A stretch of DNA of 64,000 nt from Bacteroidales bacterium (GTDB taxonomy: Bacteria; Bacteroidota; Bacteroidia; Bacteroidales; UBA932), in NCBI GenBank assembly GCA_017935505.1, contig JAGBHM010000017.1, positions 1-64,000 of the forward strand, in the 5' to 3' direction. The position numbers and the translations under genes are program-made. The notes beneath the pieces were generated by a model. That model was not told the origin of the DNA, did no database searches, and saw nothing but the letters and a program-made list of their open reading frames with translations. Numbering within the stretch: the first letter of the stretch is position 1; every line of letters begins with the position of its first letter. Positions 9,404 to 20,109 of the stretch are shown piece by piece.

Positions 9404-10693
9404 CTAGTTGAACTTCAAAATGAAATAGTTCTTCTTGCCCTTCTGTACAAGAATATACTTGCCATTTACAAGATTATCTGCAGTCAATGCACCATTTGCA
9501 TCTGTGAATTTCTCCTTGTTGATGCTCAATCCGTTTGCCTGGATCATTTTGCGGCACTCGCCTTTAGAAGGGAAGATATTTGTATCAACGGCAAGAAGTT
9601 CCAGAATGTTTCCACCAAGTTTCTCTGCAGGCAGCTCAAACTGTGGAACACCGTCGAAAACAGATAGGAATGTCTGCTCATCCAAATTTTTGAGAGCTTG
9701 TGATGTTGAGTTGCCAAAAAGAATACCAGAGGCCTCAACAGCCTTGTTGTACTCCTCTTCTCCATGAACCATTACGGTAATCTCTTTTGCCAGCAATTTC
9801 TGCAGACCTCTCAGATGAGGCTCCTCCTTATGCTTTGCAATTGCCTCCTCTATAACCTCCCTGCTGAGCATTGTGAAGATCTTTATATATTTCTCCGCAT
9901 CCTCATCTGCAACATTCATCCAGAACTGGTAGAAGGTATATGGTGATGTATAATTTGCATCGAGCCAGATATTTCCTTTCTCAGTTTTACCGAACTTGCC
10001 GCCATCTGCTTTTGTTATAAGAGGACAAGTGAGAGCAAATGCCTCATTGCCGGTTTTCCTTCTTATAAGCTCTGTACCTGTTGTAATGTTTCCCCATTGG
10101 TCACTTCCACCCATCTGCAGCTTGCAGTTCTTGTGCTCGTTAAGATAGAGGAAGTCATATCCCTGAACCAGCTGATATGAGAACTCTGTAAATGACATTC
10201 CCTCTCTTGCCTCGCCTGTAAGCCTTTTCTTTACAGAATCCTTGCTCATCATGTAGTTTACAGTAATGTGCTTGCCGATATCCCTGATGAATGAGAGGAA
10301 TGAGAAATCCTTCATCCAATCGTAGTTGTTTACAAGAACGGCAGCATTTGGCATATCTGAATCAAAATCGAGGAATTTCGACAGCTGTTTCTTGATTGCT
10401 GCAATATTATGGTTCAATGTCTGCTCATCCAACAAATTGCGCTCGGCACTCTTCATTGAAGGGTCTCCAATCATTCCGGTAGCGCCACCTATCAAAGCAT
10501 ACGGCTTGTGGCCACAATTTTGAAAATGCTTCAGCATCATGATGCTGACAAGATGTCCTATATGAAGTGAATCTGCAGTCGGGTCTATTCCCACATATGC
10601 AGAAGTCTGTTCTTTCATCAGTTGTTCCTCTGTTCCGGGCATCATTGTATGGATCATGCCCCTCCATGTAAGCTCTTCAACAAAATTCTTCAT
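9404..10693 (-). CDS. tyrS: TyrS, tyrosyl-tRNA synthetase
   Basis: 429-residue class I synthetase charging tRNA-Tyr. The HIGH motif is [10 protein letters not shown], the KMSKS loop is [13 protein letters not shown] (KFGKT variant), and tyrosine-binding YDFLYL and [10 protein letters not shown] are present. The last 60 residues form the S4 RNA-binding domain ([15 protein letters not shown]). I start at the ATG at 10693 ([12 protein letters not shown]); a longer reading from a TTG would overlap the -7 box and begin upstream of the predicted transcription start. A T-box is not seen and is not expected in this phylum. Confidence 0.96.
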   Translation of the reverse strand: MKNFVEELTWRGMIHTMMPGTEEQLMKEQTSAYVGIDPTADSLHIGHLVSIMMLKHFQNCGHKPYALIGGATGMIGDPSMKSAERNLLDEQTLNHNIAAIKKQLSKFLDFDSDMPNAAVLVNNYDWMKDFSFLSFIRDIGKHITVNYMMSKDSVKKRLTGEAREGMSFTEFSYQLVQGYDFLYLNEHKNCKLQMGGSDQWGNITTGTELIRRKTGNEAFALTCPLITKADGGKFGKTEKGNIWLDANYTSPYTFYQFWMNVADEDAEKYIKIFTMLSREVIEEAIAKHKEEPHLRGLQKLLAKEITVMVHGEEEYNKAVEASGILFGNSTSQALKNLDEQTFLSVFDGVPQFELPAEKLGGNILELLAVDTNIFPSKGECRKMIQANGLSINKEKFTDANGALTADNLVNGKYILVQKGKKNYFILKFN

Positions 10694-10717
10694 CTTATAT
10701 ACAATATTTATAATCTG

Positions 10718-10725
10718 CAAAGGTA
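10718..10725 (-). promoter_or_regulatory. -7 box for tyrS-rbfA-permease operon
   Basis: On the minus strand TACCTTTG, an exact TAnnTTTG match, 24 bases before the tyrS ATG. It lies just downstream of the regulator gene's stop, so tyrS has its own promoter. Confidence 0.6.
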
Positions 10726-10731
10726 ATAATT

Positions 10732-12054
10732 TTAATCAATCAAGCGGTATTTCTTACCCTTATTGTACAATGTCTGTCTGGTTATGCCCAGTTGTTGCGC
10801 CGTAAGGCTCATATTACCTCTGTTTCTGGCCAGAACAGCCCTGATGATGCGCATCTCCATCTGCTCAAGTGTCTCATTCTCCACGGCTACGGCAGATACA
10901 GCACTATTCTCTGCCTGGGCGGTTGCCCTGATTGGGGCATGCTCCTCCAGAGTCTGGAAATGCAGTGGGGAGATCTCCATCTTGTCACATAGCACAACTG
11001 CCTTTTCAATTGTTACAGCAAGTTCCGACACATTGCCGGGCCAATTGTAATTTTTCAGAAAATCCACAGCAGCCCTGGTGAACCCCTTAATCTTCTTGTC
11101 ATACTTTCTGCTGTATTTCTCAAGGAAAACAGAGGCCAGCGGATGGATATCCTCCCTTCTCTCTTTAAGAGATGGTATATTAATCTGCAGCACTGTAATT
11201 CTATTGTAGAGCTCCTCCAGGAATTCCCCCTGCAATACCCTCTTCTCCAGATCTACAGCACATCCGAATATAAATCTGAGCGAGTTTTCCGCCAGTACAT
11301 TCTCTCCACCCTTCTTATATTTGCCACTCTTTATCACATCAAGCAATATCTGTTGTCCTGATAATGAAAGTCTGTCGATATTGTTTATAAAAAATGTACC
11401 CTGCTGGGCCAGCTCCAGTTTGAGTGAGAAGTTCGCGTCAGATGCCTGGTCGGGCTCCATTGATATGAAAAACGATTTGCCAGAGAGTCTGGAGATTGAG
11501 TGTATCTCCCTTGCAAGCAGCTCTTTACCACAGCCATACTCTCCATTTATCAGCACAGGCACCTCTGTATGGGACAACTTATGCACCTCATTGTACACCC
11601 TCTTCATAGATGGACTGATTCCCCAGAAATAGCTCACTTTCTCCTGTAGCCCTTCCTTGAGCATATCAATACGGCCTGCAGCCTTTTTATATCTTTTGGC
11701 CATAATGGCATTTTTGATTGATATTATGAGCCTGTCGTTGTTCCAAGGCTTGGAGACATAATCAAAAGCTCCGGAATTTACACCCTCCACAGCGGCTCCG
11801 GCCTGTGCAAATGTGGCCAGGAGAACAATCTCAACATCAGACCTGGCAGAAAGCAGGCCGGCAATCAATCTGCTCTCCTGAGAACAGAGGCTCATATCCA
11901 GCAACAGCACATCTATCTCCTCCTGTTCAAAAGCAATAGTCATCTCATCCAGTCCTGGGACAGAGAGCACCTTTGAAAAATGCTTTTTCAGTAAAATATC
12001 GAGCGTGGTCAGCAGACCTGCATTTGGCTGGACAATCAGAATATTTCCTGTCAT
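10732..12054 (-). CDS. NtrC-family response regulator with degenerate receiver and AAA+ domains
   Basis: 440 residues: receiver-like domain (1-115), AAA+ sigma-54 activator-like domain (about 140-365) and Fis-type helix-turn-helix (about 410-440, [15 protein letters not shown]). Several key residues are lost. The receiver keeps D53 and K102 but the N-terminal acidic pair is replaced (ILIVQPNAG). Walker A is present as GEYGCGKE. The GAFTGA loop that contacts sigma-54 is absent from the 195-215 region, and Walker B reads [11 protein letters not shown] in place of the usual D-E. The arginine-finger region (YNRITV, LKERRED) remains. It probably binds DNA but is unlikely to be a conventional phosphorylation-gated sigma-54 ATPase. 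No partner kinase is adjacent. Confidence 0.85.
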   Translation of the reverse strand: MTGNILIVQPNAGLLTTLDILLKKHFSKVLSVPGLDEMTIAFEQEEIDVLLLDMSLCSQESRLIAGLLSARSDVEIVLLATFAQAGAAVEGVNSGAFDYVSKPWNNDRLIISIKNAIMAKRYKKAAGRIDMLKEGLQEKVSYFWGISPSMKRVYNEVHKLSHTEVPVLINGEYGCGKELLAREIHSISRLSGKSFFISMEPDQASDANFSLKLELAQQGTFFINNIDRLSLSGQQILLDVIKSGKYKKGGENVLAENSLRFIFGCAVDLEKRVLQGEFLEELYNRITVLQINIPSLKERREDIHPLASVFLEKYSRKYDKKIKGFTRAAVDFLKNYNWPGNVSELAVTIEKAVVLCDKMEISPLHFQTLEEHAPIRATAQAENSAVSAVAVENETLEQMEMRIIRAVLARNRGNMSLTAQQLGITRQTLYNKGKKYRLID

Positions 12055-12095
12055 ATAAAAAGATTATAAGGTTAAACCAATCATCATCACTTCCG

Positions 12096-12103
12096 CAAAT
12101 GTA
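12096..12103 (-). promoter_or_regulatory. -7 box for the NtrC-like regulator
   Basis: TACATTTG on the minus strand, an exact TAnnTTTG match, 41 bases before the regulator's ATG. It lies in a 140-bp divergent promoter region shared with the peptidase gene. Confidence 0.55.
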
Positions 12104-12161
12104 AAAAATATTAACAAAATCCGTAAATATTTTTTACATTGGAGAAATAGACAAGATTAGT

Positions 12162-12169
12162 TACCTTTG
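12162..12169 (+). promoter_or_regulatory. -7 box for the secreted peptidase operon
   Basis: TACCTTTG, an exact TAnnTTTG match, 25 bases before the ATG at 12195. A TTGG at about 12139-12142 sits at the right distance for a weak -33 element. Confidence 0.6.
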
Positions 12170-12194
12170 TCGTCCACATCTAATATCAAATTGT

Positions 12195-13571
12195 ATGGCA
12201 AGATTTATAAAAAGATTTTCGATTGCAGCTCTATTGCTGTTTTTCTTCATTCCGGCATCTGCACAGCTCGTTGAGAAACTTAAGGCTGCAGCTGATGAAT
12301 ATGGCATAAAAATAAGCGGTATAAAGTCATTGGAGCCGGCAGAAAACCTCAAAAGCCTCTACTCTAAGAAGTATCAGTTTTTTGTAGAGCAACCTATTGA
12401 CCACACAAATCCGGCAATGGGCACCTTCAGACAGAGGGTAGTTCTTCTCCATTGCGGATATGACAGGCCTACTGTGCTCGTTACAGAGGGATATAATTCA
12501 CGCGGAGCCAATCCAAAATATAACAATGAGCTTTCAACCATGTTCAGAACAAATATGGTGGAGGTGGAACACCGCTACTTCCAGGAATCAATTCCATTCA
12601 TGCAGAATGACAAATCCATAACAGATGAAACCCTCAACTGGAATTATATGACTGCTAAAAACGAAGCGGCCGACCTTCATCGTGTAAACCAGCTTCTGAA
12701 AAAGCTCTACTCGGGCAAATGGATAGCAACAGGCATAAGCAAAGGCGGCCAGACCGCAATGTTCTACACCACCTACTATCCAAACGACATAGACATTTCT
12801 GTTCCATATGTAGGCCCTCTCTGCAAAGGTCAGGAAGATGGCAGGCATGAACCATTCCTTGCCGAGTTTGTTGGTACAGAAAAAGACCGTCAGATATTGA
12901 AAGATTTCCAGGTGGAGTTCCTCAAAAGGAGAGAGACAATAACTCCTCTGTTTGAAGAGTTGTCGAAAAAACAGAAACTTACATACAAGATGCCTATATC
13001 GGCAGTATATGACTATTGTGTGTTGGAGTTTCCTTTTGCATTCTGGCAGTGGGGCTACAAGACCAGCATCGTGCCTGATCCAAAGAGTGCAACAGACAAG
13101 GAGATGTTTGACTTTCTGGTAAAGACAAGCGGCCCGGACTATTTTGCCGAAGGTGGCACAACTGCACCATTCTTTGTACAGGCAGCCAAAGAACTGGGAT
13201 ATTATGGATATGACACAAAACCATTCAAAGGTCTGCTTACAATTAAAGATGCCGAGGGTTATCTTAACAAATTGTTTGTACCTCAGAGCCAGAAATTCTC
13301 TTTCGACAAATATCTGTACAAGGATATCAAACGCTTCCTGAAAAAGACCGATTCAAAGATGATGTTCATATATGGAGAGTTCGACCCTTGGAGCGCAGTG
13401 ATGCCAGTTGCCCCTGTAAAGAATGAAGAGCTCAAGAAAAAGGGCAAAGGAAGGGAGAACATGTATCTGTTTGTTGAACCGGGAGGAAGCCACAGGGCAA
13501 GAATAAACACATTGCCTGAGCAGATGAAAAAAGAGGCTGTTGCCATTCTGAAAGGGTGGCTCGAAGAGTAA
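12195..13571 (+). CDS. Secreted serine peptidase, S37/S28 (PS-10) type
   Basis: 458 residues with a clear Sec signal peptide (MARFIKRFSIAALLLFFFIP, cleavage after ASA). The mature protein has an alpha/beta-hydrolase fold with nucleophile elbow GISKGGQTA (about residues 183-191), a late acidic segment YGEFDPWSA and a histidine in PGGSHRARI, matching the Ser-Asp-His order of prolyl tri/dipeptidyl aminopeptidases of families S28/S37. It is likely periplasmic or surface-exposed and would trim tripeptides from imported peptides; the exact specificity is inferred. DUF2156 follows four nucleotides later. Confidence 0.85.
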   Translation: MARFIKRFSIAALLLFFFIPASAQLVEKLKAAADEYGIKISGIKSLEPAENLKSLYSKKYQFFVEQPIDHTNPAMGTFRQRVVLLHCGYDRPTVLVTEGYNSRGANPKYNNELSTMFRTNMVEVEHRYFQESIPFMQNDKSITDETLNWNYMTAKNEAADLHRVNQLLKKLYSGKWIATGISKGGQTAMFYTTYYPNDIDISVPYVGPLCKGQEDGRHEPFLAEFVGTEKDRQILKDFQVEFLKRRETITPLFEELSKKQKLTYKMPISAVYDYCVLEFPFAFWQWGYKTSIVPDPKSATDKEMFDFLVKTSGPDYFAEGGTTAPFFVQAAKELGYYGYDTKPFKGLLTIKDAEGYLNKLFVPQSQKFSFDKYLYKDIKRFLKKTDSKMMFIYGEFDPWSAVMPVAPVKNEELKKKGKGRENMYLFVEPGGSHRARINTLPEQMKKEAVAILKGWLEE

Positions 13572-13575
13572 TATT

Positions 13576-14523
13576 ATGATAGAGTTCAAGAATATAGAGC
13601 TTGAAGACAAGAGTTGGGTTGACCAGTTGCTCTCGTATGCAGATTACGGGGCAACTGAGTTCAACTTTTCAGTATTGTTTATATGGAAGGAGATCTTCTC
13701 TACACAAATAGGACGGTTCAAGGATTTCCTTATTGTGAGATTCGCACCACAGGGCGCTTCGGCAAATGAGGTCAGGTATTTCTTTCCTGCCGGACGTGGC
13801 GACTATCGGGAGGTAATAGAGGAGATGATGGATGATGCAAAGCAGCTGCAGGCCGGGTTTATGCTCGTCTCTGTCCTTGAACAGCAGAAAACAATACTCG
13901 AAGAGATCTTTCCCGGAAGATTTTCATATACAGCAAACCGCAACTCCTTCGACTACGTATACCTTGCCGAGAACCTGATATCGCTCAAGGGCAAGAAGTA
14001 CCAGTCGAAGAGAAATTTTGTATCGAGATTCAAGAATAGCCCAAATTGGAGCTACGAGCCCATCACCGCCCAAAATTATATGGAGTGTCTGCAGATGAAC
14101 AGGGAGTGGTGCAAATTATATGGATGTCTGCAAGATTCATCCATGCAGCAGGAGAGCTGTTCTGTAAAATCTGCACTTGAGAACTTTGAGGCGCTCGGAA
14201 TGAAAGGTGGACTTTTGCGTCTCGACGGCAATGTAGTGGCCTTCACCTTGGGAGAAAAGCTGAATTCAGAAACCTTCCTTGTTCATATAGAAAAGGCCTT
14301 TGCTCATGTTACAGGAGCATATCCCGCTATAAGCCAGATATTTCTGCAACATCAGATGAATGTGCCCTATACGCCGGAAACAGAGCTCACTCCAGAAAAT
14401 ATCGGTTTCAAATATGTTAACAGAGAGGACGATACAGGCGATGAAAACCTCCGTAAAGCAAAATTACAGTACCATCCTGCATTTCTAATCGAAAAATATA
14501 TAGTTGCAGAATTGGAAAAATAA
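13576..14523 (+). CDS. DUF2156 protein (acyltransferase-like, PG lysyltransferase C-domain family)
   Basis: 315 residues without signal peptide or membrane segment. The sequence resembles DUF2156/LPG_synthase_C proteins, a GNAT-like fold related to the catalytic domain of phosphatidylglycerol lysyltransferases. Visible landmarks are an N-terminal SYADYGATEFNFSVLFIWKE segment, the KGKKYQSKRNFVSRF basic stretch, and the C-terminal GFKYVNREDDTGDENLRKAK. Lacking the membrane flippase domain, it probably acts as a soluble aminoacyl or acyl transferase; the substrate is unknown. It is four nucleotides after the peptidase gene and likely in the same transcript. Confidence 0.75.
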   Translation: MIEFKNIELEDKSWVDQLLSYADYGATEFNFSVLFIWKEIFSTQIGRFKDFLIVRFAPQGASANEVRYFFPAGRGDYREVIEEMMDDAKQLQAGFMLVSVLEQQKTILEEIFPGRFSYTANRNSFDYVYLAENLISLKGKKYQSKRNFVSRFKNSPNWSYEPITAQNYMECLQMNREWCKLYGCLQDSSMQQESCSVKSALENFEALGMKGGLLRLDGNVVAFTLGEKLNSETFLVHIEKAFAHVTGAYPAISQIFLQHQMNVPYTPETELTPENIGFKYVNREDDTGDENLRKAKLQYHPAFLIEKYIVAELEK

Positions 14524-14524
14524 C

Positions 14525-14532
14525 TATATTTG
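14525..14532 (+). promoter_or_regulatory. -7 box for the gldE-like / PPTase pair
   Basis: TATATTTG matches TAnnTTTG and starts two bases after the DUF2156 stop codon. The predicted transcription start (about 14537) excludes any start codon located before it, which decides the gldE start. Confidence 0.6.
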
Positions 14533-14557
14533 CACCGTAAACCAATATTTTGATATT

Positions 14558-15616
14558 TTGGAACCTCCCAGTAGTCTAACAATAGAGATTCTGTATTTGG
14601 GGATCAGTCTGATTCTCCTTCTGATTTGTTCTGCCCTAATCTCAGGTAGTGAAACTTCATTCTTCTCTTTGTCCCACAAGCAACTCGAAGGACTTAAAGA
14701 AGAGACCGACAAGCGTAGTCACAATATTCTGCGTCTGTTGGGTAACCCCGACTATCTGTTGGGTACAATTCTGCAGGCAAACAACTGCATAAACATTCTC
14801 ATTGTACTCATCTCATCAATATTGCTGGGACACTTGTTCTCATTTGAAGGAAAACCGGTATTGGAATTCCTTGTCAATACAGTACTTGTCACATTTATAC
14901 TGGTTCTCTTTGGCGAGGTGATGCCAAAAACACTTGCAACCCGTATCCCTGTAAAATTTGCAAAATTCATGAGCGGCCCGCTACTCTTCCTTGGGCCTGT
15001 AACAAAGCCTTTCAACAGGCTCATGAGCAAATTTACCGACAGACTTAACAATATATCATTGCGCAGCGACATCACACTCAACGATCTGGCGCAAGCAGTT
15101 GATATTGCAACACCGTCGACAAGCCAGGAGAAGAAGATATTGAAGGGAATTGTGATGCTCCCAACAACAGATGTCTGCAAAATAATGAAACCGCGTGTTG
15201 ATGTTGTTGCCCTCGATATTGAGATGGCCAATGAAGAGGTTATTGAAGTGGCAACAGAGTGCGGCTACTCGAGGCTGCCTGTCTATCAGGAAAACCTTGA
15301 TGATATAAAGGGCTTCCTGTATATAAAGGATATACTTCCATACCTTGTAGAGGAGAAAAACTCTTTCAGATGGCAGGATTATATAAGAGAGGCATATTTT
15401 GTACCCGAGAGTAAAAAGATCAATGACCTGCTTGAGGAGTTCCGCAATAAAAAGATGCATCTTGCGGTTGTTGTGGATGAATATGGTGGTACCGATGGCA
15501 TTGTGACCCTTGAGGATATCCTTGAGGAGATTGTGGGAGAGATTGTTGATGAGAGCGATTTTGAGGAGCTGGAGGAGATCAGGAAAAAGGCAAAACAAAC
15601 GGAAATAATCAAATAA
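14558..15616 (+). CDS. gldE: GldE-like DUF21/CBS membrane protein, short form
   Basis: 352 residues from a proposed TTG start. It has an N-terminal DUF21/CNNM membrane domain with about four helices (first LYLGISLILLLICSAL then ISGSETSFFSLS), followed by two CBS domains (about 200-335) ending in DEYGGTDGIVTLEDILEEIVGEIVDE. The C-terminal CorC/HlyC domain present in most GldE and CorC proteins is missing. In gliding Bacteroidota GldE affects the motility/type IX apparatus; here it may be an ion or envelope factor. The only upstream ATG (14504) lies inside the DUF2156 gene and before the promoter at 14525, hence the TTG choice. PPTase follows nine bases later. Confidence 0.78.
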   Translation: MEPPSSLTIEILYLGISLILLLICSALISGSETSFFSLSHKQLEGLKEETDKRSHNILRLLGNPDYLLGTILQANNCINILIVLISSILLGHLFSFEGKPVLEFLVNTVLVTFILVLFGEVMPKTLATRIPVKFAKFMSGPLLFLGPVTKPFNRLMSKFTDRLNNISLRSDITLNDLAQAVDIATPSTSQEKKILKGIVMLPTTDVCKIMKPRVDVVALDIEMANEEVIEVATECGYSRLPVYQENLDDIKGFLYIKDILPYLVEEKNSFRWQDYIREAYFVPESKKINDLLEEFRNKKMHLAVVVDEYGGTDGIVTLEDILEEIVGEIVDESDFEELEEIRKKAKQTEIIK

Positions 15617-15625
15617 TAATATAAC

Positions 15626-16261
15626 ATGGGACTTTATTTAAGGAAAAAGTTGGACCAAGGCGGAGAGATATCCGTCTGGGAAGTGACGGAAAGCGAGGAG
15701 GAACTTTTAAAAATCATCTCTATACCTAACGACGAGTTGGAGGAGCTGTATTTTACCAGAAGCGAATCGAGGAGAAAGGAGAAACTTGCAGTGAGAGCGC
15801 TTCTGAATACTGTTTTTGAGGATAAAGTATATTTGGGACACCACGATAACGGAAGCCCTTTTATCCAGAATAACTCCACCCACATAAGCATAACCCATAC
15901 AACCCGCTTTGTGGCAATAATCACACACCCTACCGAGGATGTGGGAATTGATATCGAGTGTCTGGAGAGAGATTTCTCAGCAGTTGAGAAAAAGGCCCTT
16001 TCAGAGGAGGAGAGGGAGGATCTTTCAGACAAACACCGTAATCTTCAGCTTGCCATCTACTGGTGCGCAAAAGAGGCAATCTACAAACGTATGAGCCAGC
16101 ATGGTGTAGACTTTGCAAAACAGATGGAAGTTGACAAATTCAATCCAAAAGATGAAGGTGAAATTGACGCAACATTCATCGACAAAGATGGCGAAGAGGA
16201 GGAGTTTGAGTTGGAATACGAAGTATTCGACAACCATGTACTTGTATGGCTGGTAGGCTAA
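15626..16261 (+). CDS. 4'-phosphopantetheinyl transferase superfamily protein
   Basis: 211 residues. Transfers phosphopantetheine from CoA to a carrier-protein serine. The two family motifs are present: VGIDIECLERD (Mg-binding acids, about 111-121) and WCAKEAIYKRM (about 148-158), with an upstream ISITHTTRFVA segment. The size and sequence suit the Sfp/EntD-like group. The usual housekeeping acyl-carrier-protein synthase (AcpS) is shorter, so a secondary-metabolism or fatty-acid role is open. It follows the gldE-like gene closely and ends at a convergent terminator. Confidence 0.85.
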   Translation: MGLYLRKKLDQGGEISVWEVTESEEELLKIISIPNDELEELYFTRSESRRKEKLAVRALLNTVFEDKVYLGHHDNGSPFIQNNSTHISITHTTRFVAIITHPTEDVGIDIECLERDFSAVEKKALSEEEREDLSDKHRNLQLAIYWCAKEAIYKRMSQHGVDFAKQMEVDKFNPKDEGEIDATFIDKDGEEEEFELEYEVFDNHVLVWLVG

Positions 16262-16288
16262 TTGCCCCCAGGAAGATGATATATAATA

Positions 16289-16322
16289 TGAACCCCGGAA
16301 GTTTTCAGCCTTTCGGGGTTCA
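16289..16322. terminator. Bidirectional terminator between PPTase and the kinase gene
   Basis: Perfect nine-base stem TGAACCCCG / CGGGGTTCA with a 16-base loop between two convergent genes; T-rich sequence follows on the + strand. Confidence 0.75.
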
Positions 16323-16327
16323 ATATT

Positions 16328-18043
16328 TTACTCCATCACCGCGCGCACACTATGTTTCTCATAGCGGTCAAATGCCGTACTGTAATGGAAATCTCTTTGG
16401 AAGAAATAGCTTAATGCAGCATCAGTATTGCTGGAGCTCTCAATAGGAGATGAAGTCCAATACCTTCCGTAATATTTAGGTAGCCAACGCGAATCCTCAA
16501 AATATACAGCTGCCGGCAAAAAGATACTGTTCTTGTTGGGGCCTGTCACCTTGTAACCGTCGTGACCATTTATATTAGTCCATTGCCAGGTACATTTCTT
16601 ATCCAATTCTTCAAACTCATCTGATGTGGGCATACGCCATTTGCCTTTCCATGCTTTCCGTGCAACATCATACTGTGGTTTTCCAGAGATATCTCCAAGA
16701 TTTTTCCCGGATGTTTTACTGTTCGCAAACGTATATTCCGATTTCTGGATTGTCTCTCCCCAGGCATAATAATCACCATAATTGCCAGGAAATATAGCAC
16801 CAATATTATAAGTAGCCCATTTTACACTCAAGCCCAAATCTACCCAAGGATGTCCCTCTTCATACCCGCCAATTGATTTGTTCAAATCCTCCAAATGCTT
16901 CAGTTCCAATTCATATGCATCATCCTCTTCTCCAGAAAAAATCCCGATAGCCATGATCAATACAAAGAAGGAGACTATAGCTCCTCCGGATATGGCAAGC
17001 CACTTTTTCCAATTACGTCTGCCTCTTTTCAAAACCACCCTCTCTTTAGATTGCTCACCGCCGGCATCATCACCAAAAACAGTTGCCTCATCGGTATTGG
17101 TCTGCTCAACCTTATTCCCGTTCTCGGCTTTAGCCCACCACGCAGTTTTTGCAGTTTTCGTCTTTTTCTCCCTCTTCACCTTTTCGTTGCCAAGCAGTGC
17201 CAGGAACTCATCAATACTCTGAGGACGATCTTGACGCGACGGCTGCATTGCTTTCCTAACCGCATCTGATGTCTTTTTGGAGACATTGGAGCCCAAAGAG
17301 GCTACCCCTTTACTCTCCATCACATCATTGGCCTCCGGCGGTGTATTGCCGGTAAGAAGTTTATACAGAGTGGCACCAAGTGAGTAAATATCTGTTGCTG
17401 GTGAAAAAACACCCACTCCGCCCCTCTTATACTGCTCCAGAGGTGCGTAACCATGACTTATGCCCACAGGGGTTGTGCTGGTCTGGTTACCCTCATCGTC
17501 ATACCGTTTTGAAAGGCCGAAATCAATTAAAACAGCATTATTATCCTCATTCAGCAATATATTTCCCGGCTTTACGTCCAGATGGTTGATCTTTCTCTCG
17601 TGAATATATTTCAAGGCATCCGCTATCTGCCTTATAAAACTCAGGGCCTCAGCCTCATCCAAAGCACCACGGGCTTCAAGATAATCCGAAAGCGAACCGC
17701 ACTCCTGATACTCCATTATATAATATGCTGTTCCGTTCTCCTCAAAAATATCATGTATTCTGATAATATTGGGATGATTAAGAGCTGCTATCAGCTGTGC
17801 CTCCTTTATAAACTTAAGTTTGAAACGGTCCACAGCCTCCCTGCTCCCCTGGGAACCGACAGAAACATGTGAAGTCTCCGCGTCACGGTTACAATACTCC
17901 TTCATGAAGAACTCCTTTATGGCCACCTTACGGCCCAAAGCAACCTGCTCTCCCAAATAGGTGATACCAAAACCTCCCTGTCCAAGCACCCTCTCTATAC
18001 GGTACTTTCCGCCCTGAAGAAGCGAATTATGTGTCAACTGCAT
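16328..18043 (-). CDS. Membrane Ser/Thr protein kinase with extracytoplasmic FISUMP-type domain
   Basis: 571 residues. The Hanks-type kinase domain spans about 14-285: glycine loop GQGGFGITYLG, ATP lysine K43, catalytic HLDVKPGN (D156, N161; non-RD), DFG at 174-176, and activation segment end GYAPLEQY. A Lys-rich linker is followed by one transmembrane helix (about 347-369) and an extracytoplasmic part (370-571). The outer part resembles the Fibrobacter succinogenes major paralogous domain (WVDLGLSVKWATYNIG, GDYYAWGET, WRMPTSDEFEEL, GYWTSSP-like YGRYWTSSP). The layout suggests a receptor kinase sensing an envelope ligand; ligand and targets are unknown. No phosphatase lies next to it. Confidence 0.88.
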   Translation of the reverse strand: MQLTHNSLLQGGKYRIERVLGQGGFGITYLGEQVALGRKVAIKEFFMKEYCNRDAETSHVSVGSQGSREAVDRFKLKFIKEAQLIAALNHPNIIRIHDIFEENGTAYYIMEYQECGSLSDYLEARGALDEAEALSFIRQIADALKYIHERKINHLDVKPGNILLNEDNNAVLIDFGLSKRYDDEGNQTSTTPVGISHGYAPLEQYKRGGVGVFSPATDIYSLGATLYKLLTGNTPPEANDVMESKGVASLGSNVSKKTSDAVRKAMQPSRQDRPQSIDEFLALLGNEKVKREKKTKTAKTAWWAKAENGNKVEQTNTDEATVFGDDAGGEQSKERVVLKRGRRNWKKWLAISGGAIVSFFVLIMAIGIFSGEEDDAYELELKHLEDLNKSIGGYEEGHPWVDLGLSVKWATYNIGAIFPGNYGDYYAWGETIQKSEYTFANSKTSGKNLGDISGKPQYDVARKAWKGKWRMPTSDEFEELDKKCTWQWTNINGHDGYKVTGPNKNSIFLPAAVYFEDSRWLPKYYGRYWTSSPIESSSNTDAALSYFFQRDFHYSTAFDRYEKHSVRAVME

Positions 18044-18068
18044 TTTTTTTAAATTAGATATCTGCCCA

Positions 18069-18076
18069 CAAAATTA
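18069..18076 (-). promoter_or_regulatory. -7 box for the membrane kinase
   Basis: TAATTTTG on the minus strand, an exact TAnnTTTG match, 25 bases before the kinase ATG at 18043. Confidence 0.55.
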
Positions 18077-18178
18077 AAAACTTCATCTCTACATGACAAG
18101 ATATCAGGAAAAAATAAAAGAGGCCTATCAACCTATTATAGGTGAAAGAAAAAGAGCACCAGTAGTACTGTCAAAGTT

Positions 18179-18329
18179 ATTTTCTGCAAATACAGAGATT
18201 TCCGCCAGACTATTGTATTTTGCTATAGCAATTAAACAGCAAAACTCGCGTCGCTCAAACAGTTGCTGTTTTAACATTGCTCTATCTGCATACAATACGC
18301 CGCTACAATAATCTGTATTTGTAGAAAAA
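18179..18329. repeat. Long interrupted palindrome of unknown function
   Basis: The 388-bp gap between the kinase start and groEL end holds no convincing gene. Within it, 18179-18196 is the near-perfect reverse complement of 18312-18329 (outer arms around CTGCAAATACAGA). Inside are further nested pairs: TATTGTAT (18211-18218) with ATACAATA (18290-18297), GCAAT (18228-18232) with ATTGC (18276-18280), and AACAGCAA (18235-18242) with TTGCTGTT (18263-18270). In RNA this would give a hairpin about 150 nt long with internal loops. It could be a structured small RNA or the relic of a miniature element; I cannot tell which. Confidence 0.55.
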
Positions 18330-18371
18330 TAGCTGTTGATTACTGAGTAAAGATTATTGTAGACAATAACA

Positions 18372-18413
18372 AAAAGAGAGACCGGATCAAATATAAACTT
18401 TGACCCGGTCTCT
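18372..18413 (-). terminator. groESL terminator
   Basis: Fifteen-base stem with one mismatch (AGAGACCGGaTCAAA with TTTGAcCCGGTCTCT, + strand view) and a seven-base loop. Read on the minus strand it is followed by a T-rich run, just after the groEL stop. Confidence 0.85.
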
Positions 18414-18431
18414 TCTGCTATACGGAAAATA

Positions 18432-20090
<1,659 letters not shown>

Positions 20091-20109
20091 TTATAAATTC
20101 CAACCTGAA

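Noticed and set aside
18093..18311. 72-codon open frame in the groEL-kinase gap
   Set aside because: It overlaps the nested palindrome, has no -7 box or homology-like features, and its residues look random; the DNA structure better explains the region.
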